Source: Pelagibius sp.
GTDB taxonomy: Bacteria; Pseudomonadota; Alphaproteobacteria; Kiloniellales; Kiloniellaceae
Reading direction: 5' to 3'
DNA: 64,000 nucleotides
Assembly (NCBI RefSeq): GCF_028281305.1
Contig: NZ_JANQKD010000127.1
Coordinates: 1 to 64,000 of the forward strand
Positions 8,572 to 17,365 of the stretch are shown piece by piece. A model generated the notes under the pieces. It saw only the letters and a program-made list of their open reading frames with translations. It did no database searches and was not told the origin of the DNA. Each line of letters starts with the position of its first letter. Within the stretch, counting starts at the first letter, position 1. Both the position numbers and the translations under genes were made by a program.

Positions 8572-9912
8572 ATGGCCGGTGATCCAGTACGACCCGGCAA
8601 CAGCGGCTCTCCCGGCTGGGTTCAGACCTGGCAGGGCCGGCGCAGCGCGGCCGTTGCCTGGTGCTTCTATGACTGGGCCAACTCCTCCTATCCCACTGTC
8701 ATCGTCACCTTCGTTTTTGCCGCCTACTTCACCCAAGGCGTCGCCGAGACCGTGGAGATCGGCACTGGCCAGTGGGGGGCGGCGCTCAGCATCTCCGGAC
8801 TGGTCCTGGCGGTGCTGGCGCCGGTTCTGGGGGCGATTGCCGACCAGGGCGGCGGGCGCAAGCCCTGGATCGCCTTCTTCACCGCGCTCTCCGTCCTGGC
8901 CGCCTTCGGCCTCTGGTGGATCGAGCCCGATCCGCGCTTCATCCTGCCGGCGCTTTTGCTGGTGGCGGTCGGCAACGCCGCCTTCGAGTTCGGCCACGTG
9001 TTCTACAACGCCATGCTGCCGGACGTTGCGCCCTCCAGCCATCTCGGGCGCCTGTCCGGCTGGGCCGGCGGTCTGGGCTATGCCGGTGGCCTGATGTGCC
9101 TGGGGCTCTGCCTCGTGCTCTTCGTCATGCCGGAGACGCCGATCTTCGGTCTCGACAAATCGGCCGCCGAAGATGTGCGGATTACCGGGCCCTTCGTCGG
9201 GTTGTGGTTCGCGGTCTTCGCGATACCCCTTTTTCTCATGGCAAGGGAGGAACGCCGCCCCTTCCGTCCCGCCGGGGCCGTCCGCGCCGGCCTCAAGAGC
9301 CTCTGGCAGACCCTGCGCCAGCTGCCCAGCCACGGCCAGACGGGGCGCTTCCTGCTCGCCCGCATGCTCTACACCGACGGGCTGAACACGCTCTTCGCCT
9401 TCGGCGGCATCTACGCCGCCGGCAGCTTCGGCATGAGCTTCGAGGAGATCCTGATCTTCGGGATTCTGCTGAACGTGGCGGCCGGCATCGGCGCCTTCGG
9501 TTTCGCCTGGTTCGACGATCTCGTCGGCGCCAAGGCGACGATCCTGGTCTCGGTCGCCGCCTTGACCGTTCTGGGCGCGGCCATCCTGCTGATCGACAGC
9601 AAGCTCTGGTTCTACCTGCTCGGCTGCGGCATCGGGGTCTTCATCGGCCCGGCGCAGACCGCCAGCCGCTCTTTCATGGCGCGCATCGCGCCGCCCGACC
9701 TGCGCGCCGAGTTCTTCGGTCTCTATGCGCTGTCCGGCAAAGCGACGGCCTTTCTGGGCCCGGCCCTGGTCGGCTGGGTGACGGTCATGGCCGACAGCCA
9801 GCGCGCCGGCATGGCCACCATTCTGATCTTCTTCCTCGCAGGCCTGATCCTGCTCTGGCCGATCCGCGATCCCCAGGCCGGCGGGCGCAACGGTGGGCCT
9901 CAGCAGGCCTGA
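8572..9912 (+). CDS. MFS transporter, UMF1/Atg22-like family
   Basis: A 446-residue major facilitator with 12 predicted hydrophobic segments. The first-helix signature AVAWCFYDWANSSYPTVIVTFVFAAYF is characteristic of the UMF1 (Atg22-like) branch, as is the later RSFMARIAPPDLRAEFFGLYALSGKATAFLGP. Yeast Atg22 exports amino acids from the vacuole; bacterial substrates are unknown. The frame is open upstream to a TTG at 8515, but GGAGGAGG placed before ATG 8572 decides the start. The 3' end overlaps by 13 bp a small convergent gene. Confidence 0.9.
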   Translation: MAGDPVRPGNSGSPGWVQTWQGRRSAAVAWCFYDWANSSYPTVIVTFVFAAYFTQGVAETVEIGTGQWGAALSISGLVLAVLAPVLGAIADQGGGRKPWIAFFTALSVLAAFGLWWIEPDPRFILPALLLVAVGNAAFEFGHVFYNAMLPDVAPSSHLGRLSGWAGGLGYAGGLMCLGLCLVLFVMPETPIFGLDKSAAEDVRITGPFVGLWFAVFAIPLFLMAREERRPFRPAGAVRAGLKSLWQTLRQLPSHGQTGRFLLARMLYTDGLNTLFAFGGIYAAGSFGMSFEEILIFGILLNVAAGIGAFGFAWFDDLVGAKATILVSVAALTVLGAAILLIDSKLWFYLLGCGIGVFIGPAQTASRSFMARIAPPDLRAEFFGLYALSGKATAFLGPALVGWVTVMADSQRAGMATILIFFLAGLILLWPIRDPQAGGRNGGPQQA

Positions 9913-10157
9913 GCGCGATTGCCGTAGGCGCCTTCGCGACGGCTTTGTTGGCCGGCAATGGGATGCAGCACCCGGCGCAAGGCTGCGCCGAAGATGGCGC
10001 GCATCGCTTCGCCCTGGAGACGCCGGCCGCGGGCGATGGCCCGGGCGATCTGCGCCTCGGTCACCGCGCTGCGGGGCCGGGCAATCCGCCCGGCGGTGGG
10101 CTGGACGGCGGCAGGGAACTGAGGAGCGGACGTGATGGAGGGAGACATCGGGCTCAT
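9900..10157 (-). CDS. Small conserved-looking basic protein
   Basis: An 85-residue protein with a Ser/Pro-rich N-terminus and a predicted helix, VTEAQIARAIARGRRLQGEAMRAIF, of a kind common in small alphaproteobacterial proteins encoded beside regulators. A strong AGGAG precedes the ATG at 10157 by about 8 bp, the main evidence that it is real. It is divergent from the LysR gene at 10311 and overlaps the end of the MFS gene by 13 bp. A function cannot be given. It may be a target of the neighbouring LysR regulator. Confidence 0.6.
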   Translation of the reverse strand: MSPMSPSITSAPQFPAAVQPTAGRIARPRSAVTEAQIARAIARGRRLQGEAMRAIFGAALRRVLHPIAGQQSRREGAYGNRAQAC

Positions 10158-10251
10158 ATCTGCAACTCCTGGGTTGGGGGTAACGGGGGCTGTGGGTGAA
10201 CGGGTGAGACCCGTTGGACAGCGTTGCAGGGACCCTATATCCGTTCCTCAG

Positions 10252-10295
10252 TTGCGATAATCCCTATAAATGGCATAGGATTTGTTCCGTATAGG
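10252..10295. promoter_or_regulatory. Putative LysR binding region with repeated ATAGG motifs
   Basis: Just upstream of the LysR start the sequence ATCCCTAT-AAATGGC-ATAGGAT forms an imperfect dyad and is followed by a second TATAGGAT. This spacing of half sites fits a LysR tetramer site in the divergent interval. Assignment is inferred from position. Confidence 0.4.
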
Positions 10296-10310
10296 ATCAA
10301 GTGAGGCGCC

Positions 10311-11198
10311 ATGAACAGCCTGGACGGACTTCCCGTCTTCGTGCGGACGGTGCGCGAGGGCAGCTTTTCCGCGGCGGCGCGGGCTCTGGACCTTACGCCC
10401 TCGGCGGTGAGCAAGCAGATCGGCCGGCTGGAGGACAGCCTCGCTGTGCGGCTGTTCAACCGCACCACCCGGCGGCTCAGCCTGACGGAGGAGGGGGCGG
10501 CCTTCTACGAACGGGCCAGCCGCATCCTGGCCGACCTGGACGATGCGGCGGCCTCGATCTCCAGCCTGCGTGCCGTACCGCGGGGACGCCTGCGGGTCAC
10601 TATGCCGTCCGGCTTCGGAGTGATTCATCTGCTGCCGGTGCTGCCGGCCTTCTACGCGCGCTACCCGGAGGTCGCGCTGGACATCGACCTCAACGACCGC
10701 TTCGTGGACATGGTGGAAGAGGGCTTCGACGTTGCGCTCAGGATCGGAGACCTCGGCGACTCCAGCCTGATCGGCCGCCGCCTGGCCGCCAACCGCCGGG
10801 TGCTGGCGGCGGCGCCCGGCTACCTCGACCGCGTTGTCCCGCCGCAAGGCCCGGCCGATCTCGCCGCACACAACTGCTTGGTCTACACCTATCGGGCGCA
10901 GCGCCACGACTGGCATCTGGTCGACGAGGCCGGGGCGGAGACGGTGGTCACCGTCGGCGGCACCCTCGAGACCAACAACCCGATGATGCTGCGCGGCGCG
11001 GCACTGGCCGGCATCGGCATGGTGCTGCTGCCGCTGTGGCTGATCGGGCCGGACCTGAAGGCCGGTCGTTTGCGTCGGGTCCTGCCGGACTATCACTGGC
11101 CGGACAGCGCCATCCAGGTGGTCTATCCGCCGGGCAGGCATCTTTCCGCGCGGGTGCGCTGCTTCATCGATTTCCTGGTGGAGCGCTTCGCCGACTAG
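10311..11198 (+). CDS. LysR-family transcriptional regulator
   Basis: A 295-residue LysR-type regulator. The HTH (residues 1-60) reads LPVFVRTVREGSFSAAARAL, then LTPSAVSKQIGRLEDSLAVRLFNRTTRRLSLTEEG. The effector domain contains GFGVIHLLPVLPAFYARYPEVALDIDLNDR and DVALRIGDL, placing it in the large CrgA/DsdC-like subgroup. The divergent partner is the small gene at 9900-10157. The effector is not predictable. Confidence 0.93.
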   Translation: MNSLDGLPVFVRTVREGSFSAAARALDLTPSAVSKQIGRLEDSLAVRLFNRTTRRLSLTEEGAAFYERASRILADLDDAAASISSLRAVPRGRLRVTMPSGFGVIHLLPVLPAFYARYPEVALDIDLNDRFVDMVEEGFDVALRIGDLGDSSLIGRRLAANRRVLAAAPGYLDRVVPPQGPADLAAHNCLVYTYRAQRHDWHLVDEAGAETVVTVGGTLETNNPMMLRGAALAGIGMVLLPLWLIGPDLKAGRLRRVLPDYHWPDSAIQVVYPPGRHLSARVRCFIDFLVERFAD

Positions 11199-11208
11199 GC
11201 GGCAGGTT

Positions 11209-11251
11209 CAAGGGCGCGGGCTTCAGGATGCGGGTTTCAGGACGCGGGCAC
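11209..11251. repeat. Three imperfect 14-15-bp tandem units
   Basis: CAAGGGCGCGGGCTT, CAGGATGCGGGTTT and CAGGACGCGGGCAC lie head to tail between two convergent genes and run into the last codons of the response regulator. Confidence 0.55.
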
Positions 11252-12355
11252 GCTCTGCCGCGCTTCGCCGTACTTCTTCACGGCTCGCTCGATGTCTTTC
11301 AGCAGGGCGGCACCGACGTCACCGCCGTGGCCGCGCACCTTCTGTGTAAAGACCAGACGGATGGCGTCGATATGGGCCTCGATCAACTCCAGGCGATGCG
11401 CGCTGATCTTGGCGCTGGTGTCGATGGTGGCTTCGTAAAGCGTCTTTCCGAATGCAGAGATGAGCGGATAGTCGAAGATCCCGCCCTGGCCGCGCAGTTC
11501 GTGGGCGATCTGATTGATGTTCAGGACGTGGTGCTGTGACTCCTTCGTCCCTTCGCGCAGGGCCTTGAAGGAGGTGCTCATCGACTCGAGATAGTCGCGC
11601 ACCCAGGTGGCGTAGTCGCCGACCATCTCCTGAATGCGCTCCTCAGCGGCCTGGATGACCAGGGGGTCGAAATCGATCTGGCCGCGCAGGGCGTTCGGCC
11701 CCAGCTTGTCGCGCAGCTTGTTGGCTGGGCGGAAGTACACCGCCCGGACATCGTCGCGCAGGGTCCGAATGTTGGAGCGGGCGTGGATGACCTGGATCTC
11801 CGAGGCCTTGGTCACCCGGCGGTCGGTCTGAAGCTTGGAGCGGTCGTCGTAATACTCGCCCCAATTGACCAGGCGGTCCTGGCGGCGCCGGTCCGGACCG
11901 AAGTAGCCGGGTGCCAGGACGTACTGGCGCGGGTTCTTGATGACCTCAAGGATCCGGTCGCCGATCGACTTGGCCGAGAAGGGCTTGGCCAGGAATTCCG
12001 TGACCCCGGCATCCCGGGCCGCTTCGACGACATCCTGGTCGGCGGCGCCTGAGACCATCACGAAGGGCACGAAACGGTCCGGCGCCTGGCGGCTGGTGCG
12101 GATCCAGCGCAGAAAGAGCGCCCCGTCCACCTCCGACATGACAAAGTCGGAGAGTACGATGTCGATGGTGCCGATGCCGGCCTGAACCGGGTTCTTGCGG
12201 CTTATCCGCAAGGCCTCGATTGCCGCGGTGGCGCTCGACATGGCAGTGACATCGGCGATGCCCAGAGTGCGGAGGGTGGTCACGATCAGGTTGCGCATGA
12301 ACGAATTGTCGTCCACCACCATCACGGTGACGTTTTCCCAGTTCAGCTTCGGCAT
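11237..12355 (-). CDS. Response regulator: receiver domain plus HPt-like C-terminal domain
   Basis: A 372-residue soluble signalling protein. Residues 10-140 are a CheY-like receiver: VMVVDDNSFMRNLIVTTL gives the acidic pocket, DIVLSDFVMSEVDG the phosphoacceptor Asp, and FLAKPFSAKSIGDRI the switch Lys. A linker with PGYFGPDRRRQDR follows; this motif is common in alphaproteobacterial CheY-like proteins. The C-terminal helical part (about 250-360) contains NQIAHELRGQGGIFDYPLIS, an H-x-L/R-K/R-G pattern resembling a histidine phosphotransfer domain. The fusion suggests intramolecular or relay phosphotransfer. No kinase gene is adjacent. A GGGGG ribosome binding site precedes the ATG. Confidence 0.85.
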   Translation of the reverse strand: MPKLNWENVTVMVVDDNSFMRNLIVTTLRTLGIADVTAMSSATAAIEALRISRKNPVQAGIGTIDIVLSDFVMSEVDGALFLRWIRTSRQAPDRFVPFVMVSGAADQDVVEAARDAGVTEFLAKPFSAKSIGDRILEVIKNPRQYVLAPGYFGPDRRRQDRLVNWGEYYDDRSKLQTDRRVTKASEIQVIHARSNIRTLRDDVRAVYFRPANKLRDKLGPNALRGQIDFDPLVIQAAEERIQEMVGDYATWVRDYLESMSTSFKALREGTKESQHHVLNINQIAHELRGQGGIFDYPLISAFGKTLYEATIDTSAKISAHRLELIEAHIDAIRLVFTQKVRGHGGDVGAALLKDIERAVKKYGEARQSVPAS

Positions 12356-12435
12356 AGGCCCCCGGTACTGTCTGTGACGCTGTGGATCGCGGCCCTTGGA
12401 CGGGCGCTGGTTGCTCTCGTATGCCCTGCAAACAA

Positions 12436-12462
12436 TAGGCGCAATTCGTGAACAATTGCCTA
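12436..12462. promoter_or_regulatory. Inverted repeat upstream of the REC-HPt gene
   Basis: TAGGCGCAATT and AATTGCCTA form a dyad with a one-base bulge in an AT-richer stretch about 80 bp before the response-regulator start. It may be an operator; the binding protein is unknown. Confidence 0.35.
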
Positions 12463-12533
12463 CAATTTATAAGCGATCAACCATACGCGGAGCCGGGTTA
12501 CGGCGATTCTCGCGGAATCGGCAGGACGGACGG

Positions 12534-14126
12534 TCAGTGGCGGAAGTGCCGCATCCCCGTAAAGGCCATGGCGAGGCCGGCCTCATCGGCGGCGGCAATC
12601 ACCTCGTCGTCGCGCATCGAACCGCCAGGCTGAATGACCGCCGTCGCGCCCGCTTCGGCGGCCGCCAAGAGTCCGTCGGCAAAGGGGAAGAAGGCGTCGG
12701 AGGCAACCGCAGCGCCCTCGGTTTTCGGCGCCGCACCCTCCCCGGGCGCCTGCTCCGCTGCTTCCCGCGCCTTCCAGGCGGCGATGCGGGAGGAGTCGAC
12801 CCGGCTCATCTGTCCCGCGCCGATGCCCACGGTGGCGCCGTCGCGGGCATAGACGATGGCGTTGGACTTCACGTGCTTGGCCACGCGAAAGGCGAAGATC
12901 ATGTCAGTCAATTCGCGCTCGCTGGGTGCCCGCTTGGTGACGATCCTGAGGTCGCCGGCGGCGATGCGCCCGTTGTCCCGGCTTTGTGCCAGAAAGCCGC
13001 CGGCCAGCGGCATCGTCACCAGCCCCGGCGCGGCCGGGTCGGCCATGGCGCCGGTGACCAGCAGCCGCAGGTTTTTCTTGGCGGCCAGAATGCCGCGGGC
13101 GTCGTCGTCGACCGCCGGGGCGATCACCACCTCGGCGAAGAGCTTGGCGATCTCGCCGGCGGTTGCTGCGTCCAGGCTGCGGTTGATCGCGATGATGCCG
13201 CCGAAGGCGCTGACCGGATCGCAGGCCAGGGCTTCGCCATAGGCCTCGGTCAGGGTCGCCCGGCTGGCGACACCACAAGGGTTGGCGTGCTTGATGATGG
13301 CGACGGTCGGAGCGTCGAACTCGCTGACCAACTCAAAGGCAGCGTTGGTGTCGTTCAGGTTGTTGTAGCTCAGTTCCTTGCCCTGCAGTTGTTCGGCGCT
13401 GGCGACGCCGGGGCGCGCCGGGCTTTGCAGATAGAGCGCCGCTTCCTGGTGCGGGTTCTCGCCATAGCGCAGCGTCTGCTGCAGCACGCCGGCCGACGTC
13501 AGGCGCCCGGGAAAGGTCTCGCCCTCCTCCGCCGCCAGCCAGCGGGCAATCATGGAGTCGTAGGCGGCGGTATGGGCGAAGGCGGTCATCGCCAGGCGCC
13601 GGCGCAGCGCTGCCGAAACAGCGCCGCCCAGCTCGCGCATCTCTTCCTCGATCGACGCGTAGTCGACCGGGTCGGTGACGATGGCGACGAAGTCGTGGTT
13701 CTTGGCGGCGGCCCGCACCATGGCCGGGCCGCCGATGTCGATGTTCTCGACGCAGGTGTCGAAGTCGGCGCCGGAAGCGAGCGTCGCTTCGAAGGGGTAG
13801 AGGTTGGAGACCACCATATCGATCCCTGCGATCCCGTGCGCTTCCATGGCCGCCAGATGGTCCGGCAGGTCGCGCCGCGCCAGGATGCCGCCATGGATTT
13901 TGGGATGCAGGGTCTTCACCCGCCCGTCCATGATTTCCGGAAAGCCGGTATGCGCCGCCACCTCGACGACCGGGACGCCGGCGTCCGAAAGAGCCTTGGC
14001 CGAGCCGCCGGTCGAGAGGATCTCGACGCCTCGCTCGCTGAGGAACCGTCCGAAGGCGATCAGTCCGGTCTTGTCGGAGACGGAGATCAGGGCGCGCTTA
14101 ACCGGGACGGGCGTGTCGAGGGGCAT
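12534..14126 (-). CDS. purH: Bifunctional AICAR transformylase / IMP cyclohydrolase
   Basis: A 530-residue bifunctional enzyme for the last two steps of IMP synthesis. The N-terminal MGS-like cyclohydrolase domain (1-150) reads [27 protein letters not shown] and [14 protein letters not shown]. The transformylase domain has [30 protein letters not shown], the catalytic [10 protein letters not shown] and the C-terminal [13 protein letters not shown] 14126 is chosen over an upstream in-frame ATG at 14171 because homologues begin close to the MGS domain and GGAG lies about 10 bp upstream. It is separated by 106 bp from a polysaccharide gene transcribed the same way. Confidence 0.98.
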   Translation of the reverse strand: MPLDTPVPVKRALISVSDKTGLIAFGRFLSERGVEILSTGGSAKALSDAGVPVVEVAAHTGFPEIMDGRVKTLHPKIHGGILARRDLPDHLAAMEAHGIAGIDMVVSNLYPFEATLASGADFDTCVENIDIGGPAMVRAAAKNHDFVAIVTDPVDYASIEEEMRELGGAVSAALRRRLAMTAFAHTAAYDSMIARWLAAEEGETFPGRLTSAGVLQQTLRYGENPHQEAALYLQSPARPGVASAEQLQGKELSYNNLNDTNAAFELVSEFDAPTVAIIKHANPCGVASRATLTEAYGEALACDPVSAFGGIIAINRSLDAATAGEIAKLFAEVVIAPAVDDDARGILAAKKNLRLLVTGAMADPAAPGLVTMPLAGGFLAQSRDNGRIAAGDLRIVTKRAPSERELTDMIFAFRVAKHVKSNAIVYARDGATVGIGAGQMSRVDSSRIAAWKAREAAEQAPGEGAAPKTEGAAVASDAFFPFADGLLAAAEAGATAVIQPGGSMRDDEVIAAADEAGLAMAFTGMRHFRH

Positions 14127-14232
14127 GGGCGAGAGGCTCCGGGCAGGCGGTTGGCGAAAGCGGTGGTGCAAGGACCTAAAACAGAGAGGCCCCGCAAGAG
14201 AGACCCGGTACTAGGGGGCACCGGGGCGGGCG

Positions 14233-16176
14233 TCAAGACGCGGCGGCGGCGCTCTTGCCTTCGCCTTCAGTCAAACCGGCGCCCTCGCCGGAAAACTCCG
14301 GCACCAGACGGTGCAGCGCCTGCCGAACCTCCGCCTGCTTGCCCGCTGCGACCAGGCGCGCAAGGTCCTCCAGGCTGCGGCTCAACAGCTCGGCATCGGC
14401 GGTCCGCGGCGCTGCCTGATGCAGGCCCGGATGGCTGGTGGGGATCAGCGGCTCGCCGTCGTGGAACAGCTCTTCGTGCATCTTCTCGCCCGGGCGCAGC
14501 CCGGTGAACACGATCTGGATATCCTTGTCCGGGCGCAGGCCGGACAGGCGGATCATCTGGCGTGCCAGGTCGACGATCTTCACCGGCTCGCCCATGTCCA
14601 GCACGTAGATGCGTCCGGCCTCTTCGGGCGGGCTGTCGTTGCCGAGGGCGGAGGCCTGCAGCACCAACTCCACCGCTTCGCGGATGGTCATGAAGTAGCG
14701 CGTCATCTCCGGGTCGGTCACCGTCAGCGGTCCGCCATGGGCAAGCTGACGCTGGAACAGCGGCACCACCGACCCGGTGGAGCCGAGCACGTTGCCGAAA
14801 CGCACGGTGACGAAGCGCGTGCCCTCGCCGCTGCCTTGGCGCAGCAGGTCGAGGGCCTGGCAGTAGCTCTCCGCCAGGCGCTTGCTCGCCCCCATTACGT
14901 TGGGCGGGTTGATCGCCTTGTCGGTGGAGATCAGCACCATGGTGGCCACGCCGCTGCGGCGGCAGGCCTCCGCCATGTTGCGGGTGCCGAGAACGTTGGT
15001 GTGAATCCCCTCCACGGGATTGTGCTCCACCAGCGGCACGTGCTTCATCGCTGCCGCGTGGAACACGAGGTCGGGCGTCGCCTCGCCCAGCAGCCTGCCG
15101 ACGCGGCGCGCATCGCGGACATCGCCGATCAGGGCGAGGCGCGGCACTTCGGGGAAGCGCTCGGCCAGCTCCATGTCGATGCTGTAGAGATTGAACTCGG
15201 AGTTGTCGAAAAGCGTGAGCTGGGCCGGCCCCAGGGCGGCGACCTGGCGTGCAAGCTCGGCCCCGATGGAACCGCCGGCGCCGCTCACCAGCACCCGGCG
15301 GCCGCGGATCAGCTTCTCCATCGCCGGCCGGTCGAGCTTGGTCTGGGTGCGGCCCAGCAGATCCTCGATGGCGATCGGACGGATGTGCAGACGGTCTTCC
15401 ACGCCGCCGCTGAAGTCGGTCAGCCGTGGCAGCCGCGCCACCGTCGCACCCTCGTCGTCGGCGCAACCCAGCACCGTTTCGACCTCGTCGCGGGTCAGCG
15501 GTTTGGTCAGGATCACGCGCTGGGGCTTGCGTTCGCGCTGCGCCAGCTTGCGAAAAGCGGCGGGCAGATCGTCAAGGTCGCCCAGCACCTTCACACTGTG
15601 GATGTTGCGGCCGGTCCGGGTGCCCTTTTCGTCGATCACGCCCAGGACTTCGAAGGGTCCGTCGCGGTCGCGGGCCATTTCGCGGATAAAGGTCTCCGCC
15701 GCGTCGCCGGCGCCCACCAGCAGCACCGGGACCCGGCGGTGGCGGTCGCGCTCCAGCAGATGGCGAAAGCCCTGATCCTTGAACACGCGGTAGAGCATGC
15801 GTGGCGCGCCCAGCAGGAAAACCAGCACGAACCAGCTGATCACCAGCCAGGACCGGGGCAGGTCGTCCAGCCGGGTAACGAGGAAGGTCACGGGCAGGAA
15901 GATCGCCAGCGCCAGGGTGACGGCCTTTACGATGGCCCCGAGATCGTTCATCGAGGCATAGCGCCAGATGCCGCGGTAGAGCCCGGTGGTCAGAAACACC
16001 AGGCCGCAGATCGCGGTAAACAGCAGCATCGGCTGCCAGAGGCTGGTGGTGAAGGATTCCCAGGCGCTGTCGCCCATGCGCAGGAACAGCGCAGTCACAA
16101 ACGCCGCGCCTGCCATGAGAAGGTCGTGCAGAAAGGCGACAAGCTGCCGCGGGAACCTGGTCGAGCCCAGTTTCAT
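14233..16176 (-). CDS. Membrane-bound nucleoside-diphosphate-sugar 4,6-dehydratase, CapD/WbpM/PglF type
   Basis: A 647-residue protein with four N-terminal transmembrane segments (about 10-130), a first Rossmann-like CoA-binding fold (VLLVGAGDAAETFIREMARD, about 150) and a second SDR domain (RRVLVSGAGGSIGAELARQ, about 290). The catalytic region reads LISTDKAINPPNVMGASKR, where Met replaces Tyr in the YxxxK motif, as in long WbpM/PglF/CapD enzymes that convert UDP-GlcNAc to the 4-keto-6-deoxy sugar. RPGEKMHEELF is the family C-terminal signature. The product likely feeds surface polysaccharide or glycan synthesis with the WecA-like transferase upstream. Confidence 0.93.
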   Translation of the reverse strand: MKLGSTRFPRQLVAFLHDLLMAGAAFVTALFLRMGDSAWESFTTSLWQPMLLFTAICGLVFLTTGLYRGIWRYASMNDLGAIVKAVTLALAIFLPVTFLVTRLDDLPRSWLVISWFVLVFLLGAPRMLYRVFKDQGFRHLLERDRHRRVPVLLVGAGDAAETFIREMARDRDGPFEVLGVIDEKGTRTGRNIHSVKVLGDLDDLPAAFRKLAQRERKPQRVILTKPLTRDEVETVLGCADDEGATVARLPRLTDFSGGVEDRLHIRPIAIEDLLGRTQTKLDRPAMEKLIRGRRVLVSGAGGSIGAELARQVAALGPAQLTLFDNSEFNLYSIDMELAERFPEVPRLALIGDVRDARRVGRLLGEATPDLVFHAAAMKHVPLVEHNPVEGIHTNVLGTRNMAEACRRSGVATMVLISTDKAINPPNVMGASKRLAESYCQALDLLRQGSGEGTRFVTVRFGNVLGSTGSVVPLFQRQLAHGGPLTVTDPEMTRYFMTIREAVELVLQASALGNDSPPEEAGRIYVLDMGEPVKIVDLARQMIRLSGLRPDKDIQIVFTGLRPGEKMHEELFHDGEPLIPTSHPGLHQAAPRTADAELLSRSLEDLARLVAAGKQAEVRQALHRLVPEFSGEGAGLTEGEGKSAAAAS

Positions 16177-16290
16177 AACGGATTTCGGCTTCCCCTCATC
16201 GGTTCACAGCCTTCGCAAGGCCTGCTCATACCGCCGCGCCGGCCCCGTCCGGCCCCGCCCGGCCCAGGTGTGACGCTGCGACCACAAGCG

Positions 16291-17364
16291 TCAGGCGGCC
16301 CCGCCGCCGTTTCGGTTTTCCTGCCGATTTCCGGCAGCGCCCCCCGGCGGCATCTGATGGGCCAGCATAAACAGAAGCGCGGCAACCGCAAGACAGGCAA
16401 GGGCCAGGGCCAGCCAGGTCAGGCCGCTCACGGCCAGCAGCGCGGCAGCCACCAGGACCCCGTTGCAGAGCAGAATGCGGGTCGATACCGCGGCGTGGCT
16501 GTGCCCTCGCTGAACCGCCTGCTGATAGAAATGCTGGCGGTGGGCCTTCCAGACCGCCTCGCCCTTCAGGGCCCGGCGGCAAAGAGTCCAGCTCGCATCC
16601 GCCAGATAGTAGAGCGGCAGAATGAGGGCTGCCGCCCAATACCCCTTGGCCGCCAGGAGGATCAGCAGCCAGCCGAGCAGGTAGCCGAGCGAGACCGAGC
16701 CGACGTCGCCGAGGAAGATGCGGGCCGGCGACCAGTTCCAGCGGATGAACCCCAGGGCCGCGGCCGCAAGGCTGGCCGACCAGAAGATGTAGCCTGCGCC
16801 AAGGCTGGCCAGGAGTGCACAGAGGGCGAGACCGCCGGCGACCGAGGCGCTCTCCACCGCCGAGATGCCGTCGATCCCGTCCATGAAATTGAACAGGTTG
16901 ATGAACCAAAGCCAGAGCACTGCCACCGCCAGGTGGTCGACCAGCGGCGGCAGGAGGCCCTGGAAGACGAGCAGCGACTCGCCTGTCCCCCAAAGCGCTA
17001 TGGCCACCGCCACGACCTGAACCGCCAAGCGCAGGGAGGCGGGAAGCGAGCGCAGATCGTCGAGCCAGGAGACGACCGCCAGAATTGCCAGGCCGCCGAC
17101 GACAAACCAGAAGCCTAAAATCACCGGGTCGAAGACGAAGGCGCCGGCGATCCAGGCCAGGGCAACCACCGGAACCACGGCCAGGCCGCCGCCCCGCGGG
17201 GTCGCCACCTGGTGGCTGCTGCGATGGTTGGGTTCGTCGAAGACCTGCCAGGCCAGCAGCCGCCGCAGCACCGCCCCCGTTGCAGCCCAGCTCGCCAGAG
17301 CCACCACAGCCGCGGCGCCGAGGATCAGCGCTGCCGTCGCTCCCGCCATGCCAGTCCCGTCCAT
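16291..17364 (-). CDS. WecA/MraY-family undecaprenyl-phosphate sugar-1-phosphate transferase
   Basis: A 357-residue polytopic membrane enzyme expected to move a HexNAc-1-phosphate from UDP-sugar to undecaprenyl phosphate, the first step of a polysaccharide. Visible motifs are DEPNHRSSH with ATPRGGG near the N-terminus, the Asp pair SWLDDLRSLPASLR, NLFNFMDGIDGISAVE, FLGDVGSVSLGYLLGW and AHRQHFYQ. About 10-11 transmembrane helices are apparent. Its ATG lies one base beyond the stop of the heparinase-like gene, so the two are probably translationally coupled. The exact sugar is unknown. Confidence 0.9.
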   Translation of the reverse strand: MDGTGMAGATAALILGAAAVVALASWAATGAVLRRLLAWQVFDEPNHRSSHQVATPRGGGLAVVPVVALAWIAGAFVFDPVILGFWFVVGGLAILAVVSWLDDLRSLPASLRLAVQVVAVAIALWGTGESLLVFQGLLPPLVDHLAVAVLWLWFINLFNFMDGIDGISAVESASVAGGLALCALLASLGAGYIFWSASLAAAALGFIRWNWSPARIFLGDVGSVSLGYLLGWLLILLAAKGYWAAALILPLYYLADASWTLCRRALKGEAVWKAHRQHFYQQAVQRGHSHAAVSTRILLCNGVLVAAALLAVSGLTWLALALACLAVAALLFMLAHQMPPGGAAGNRQENRNGGGAA

Positions 17365-17365
17365 T

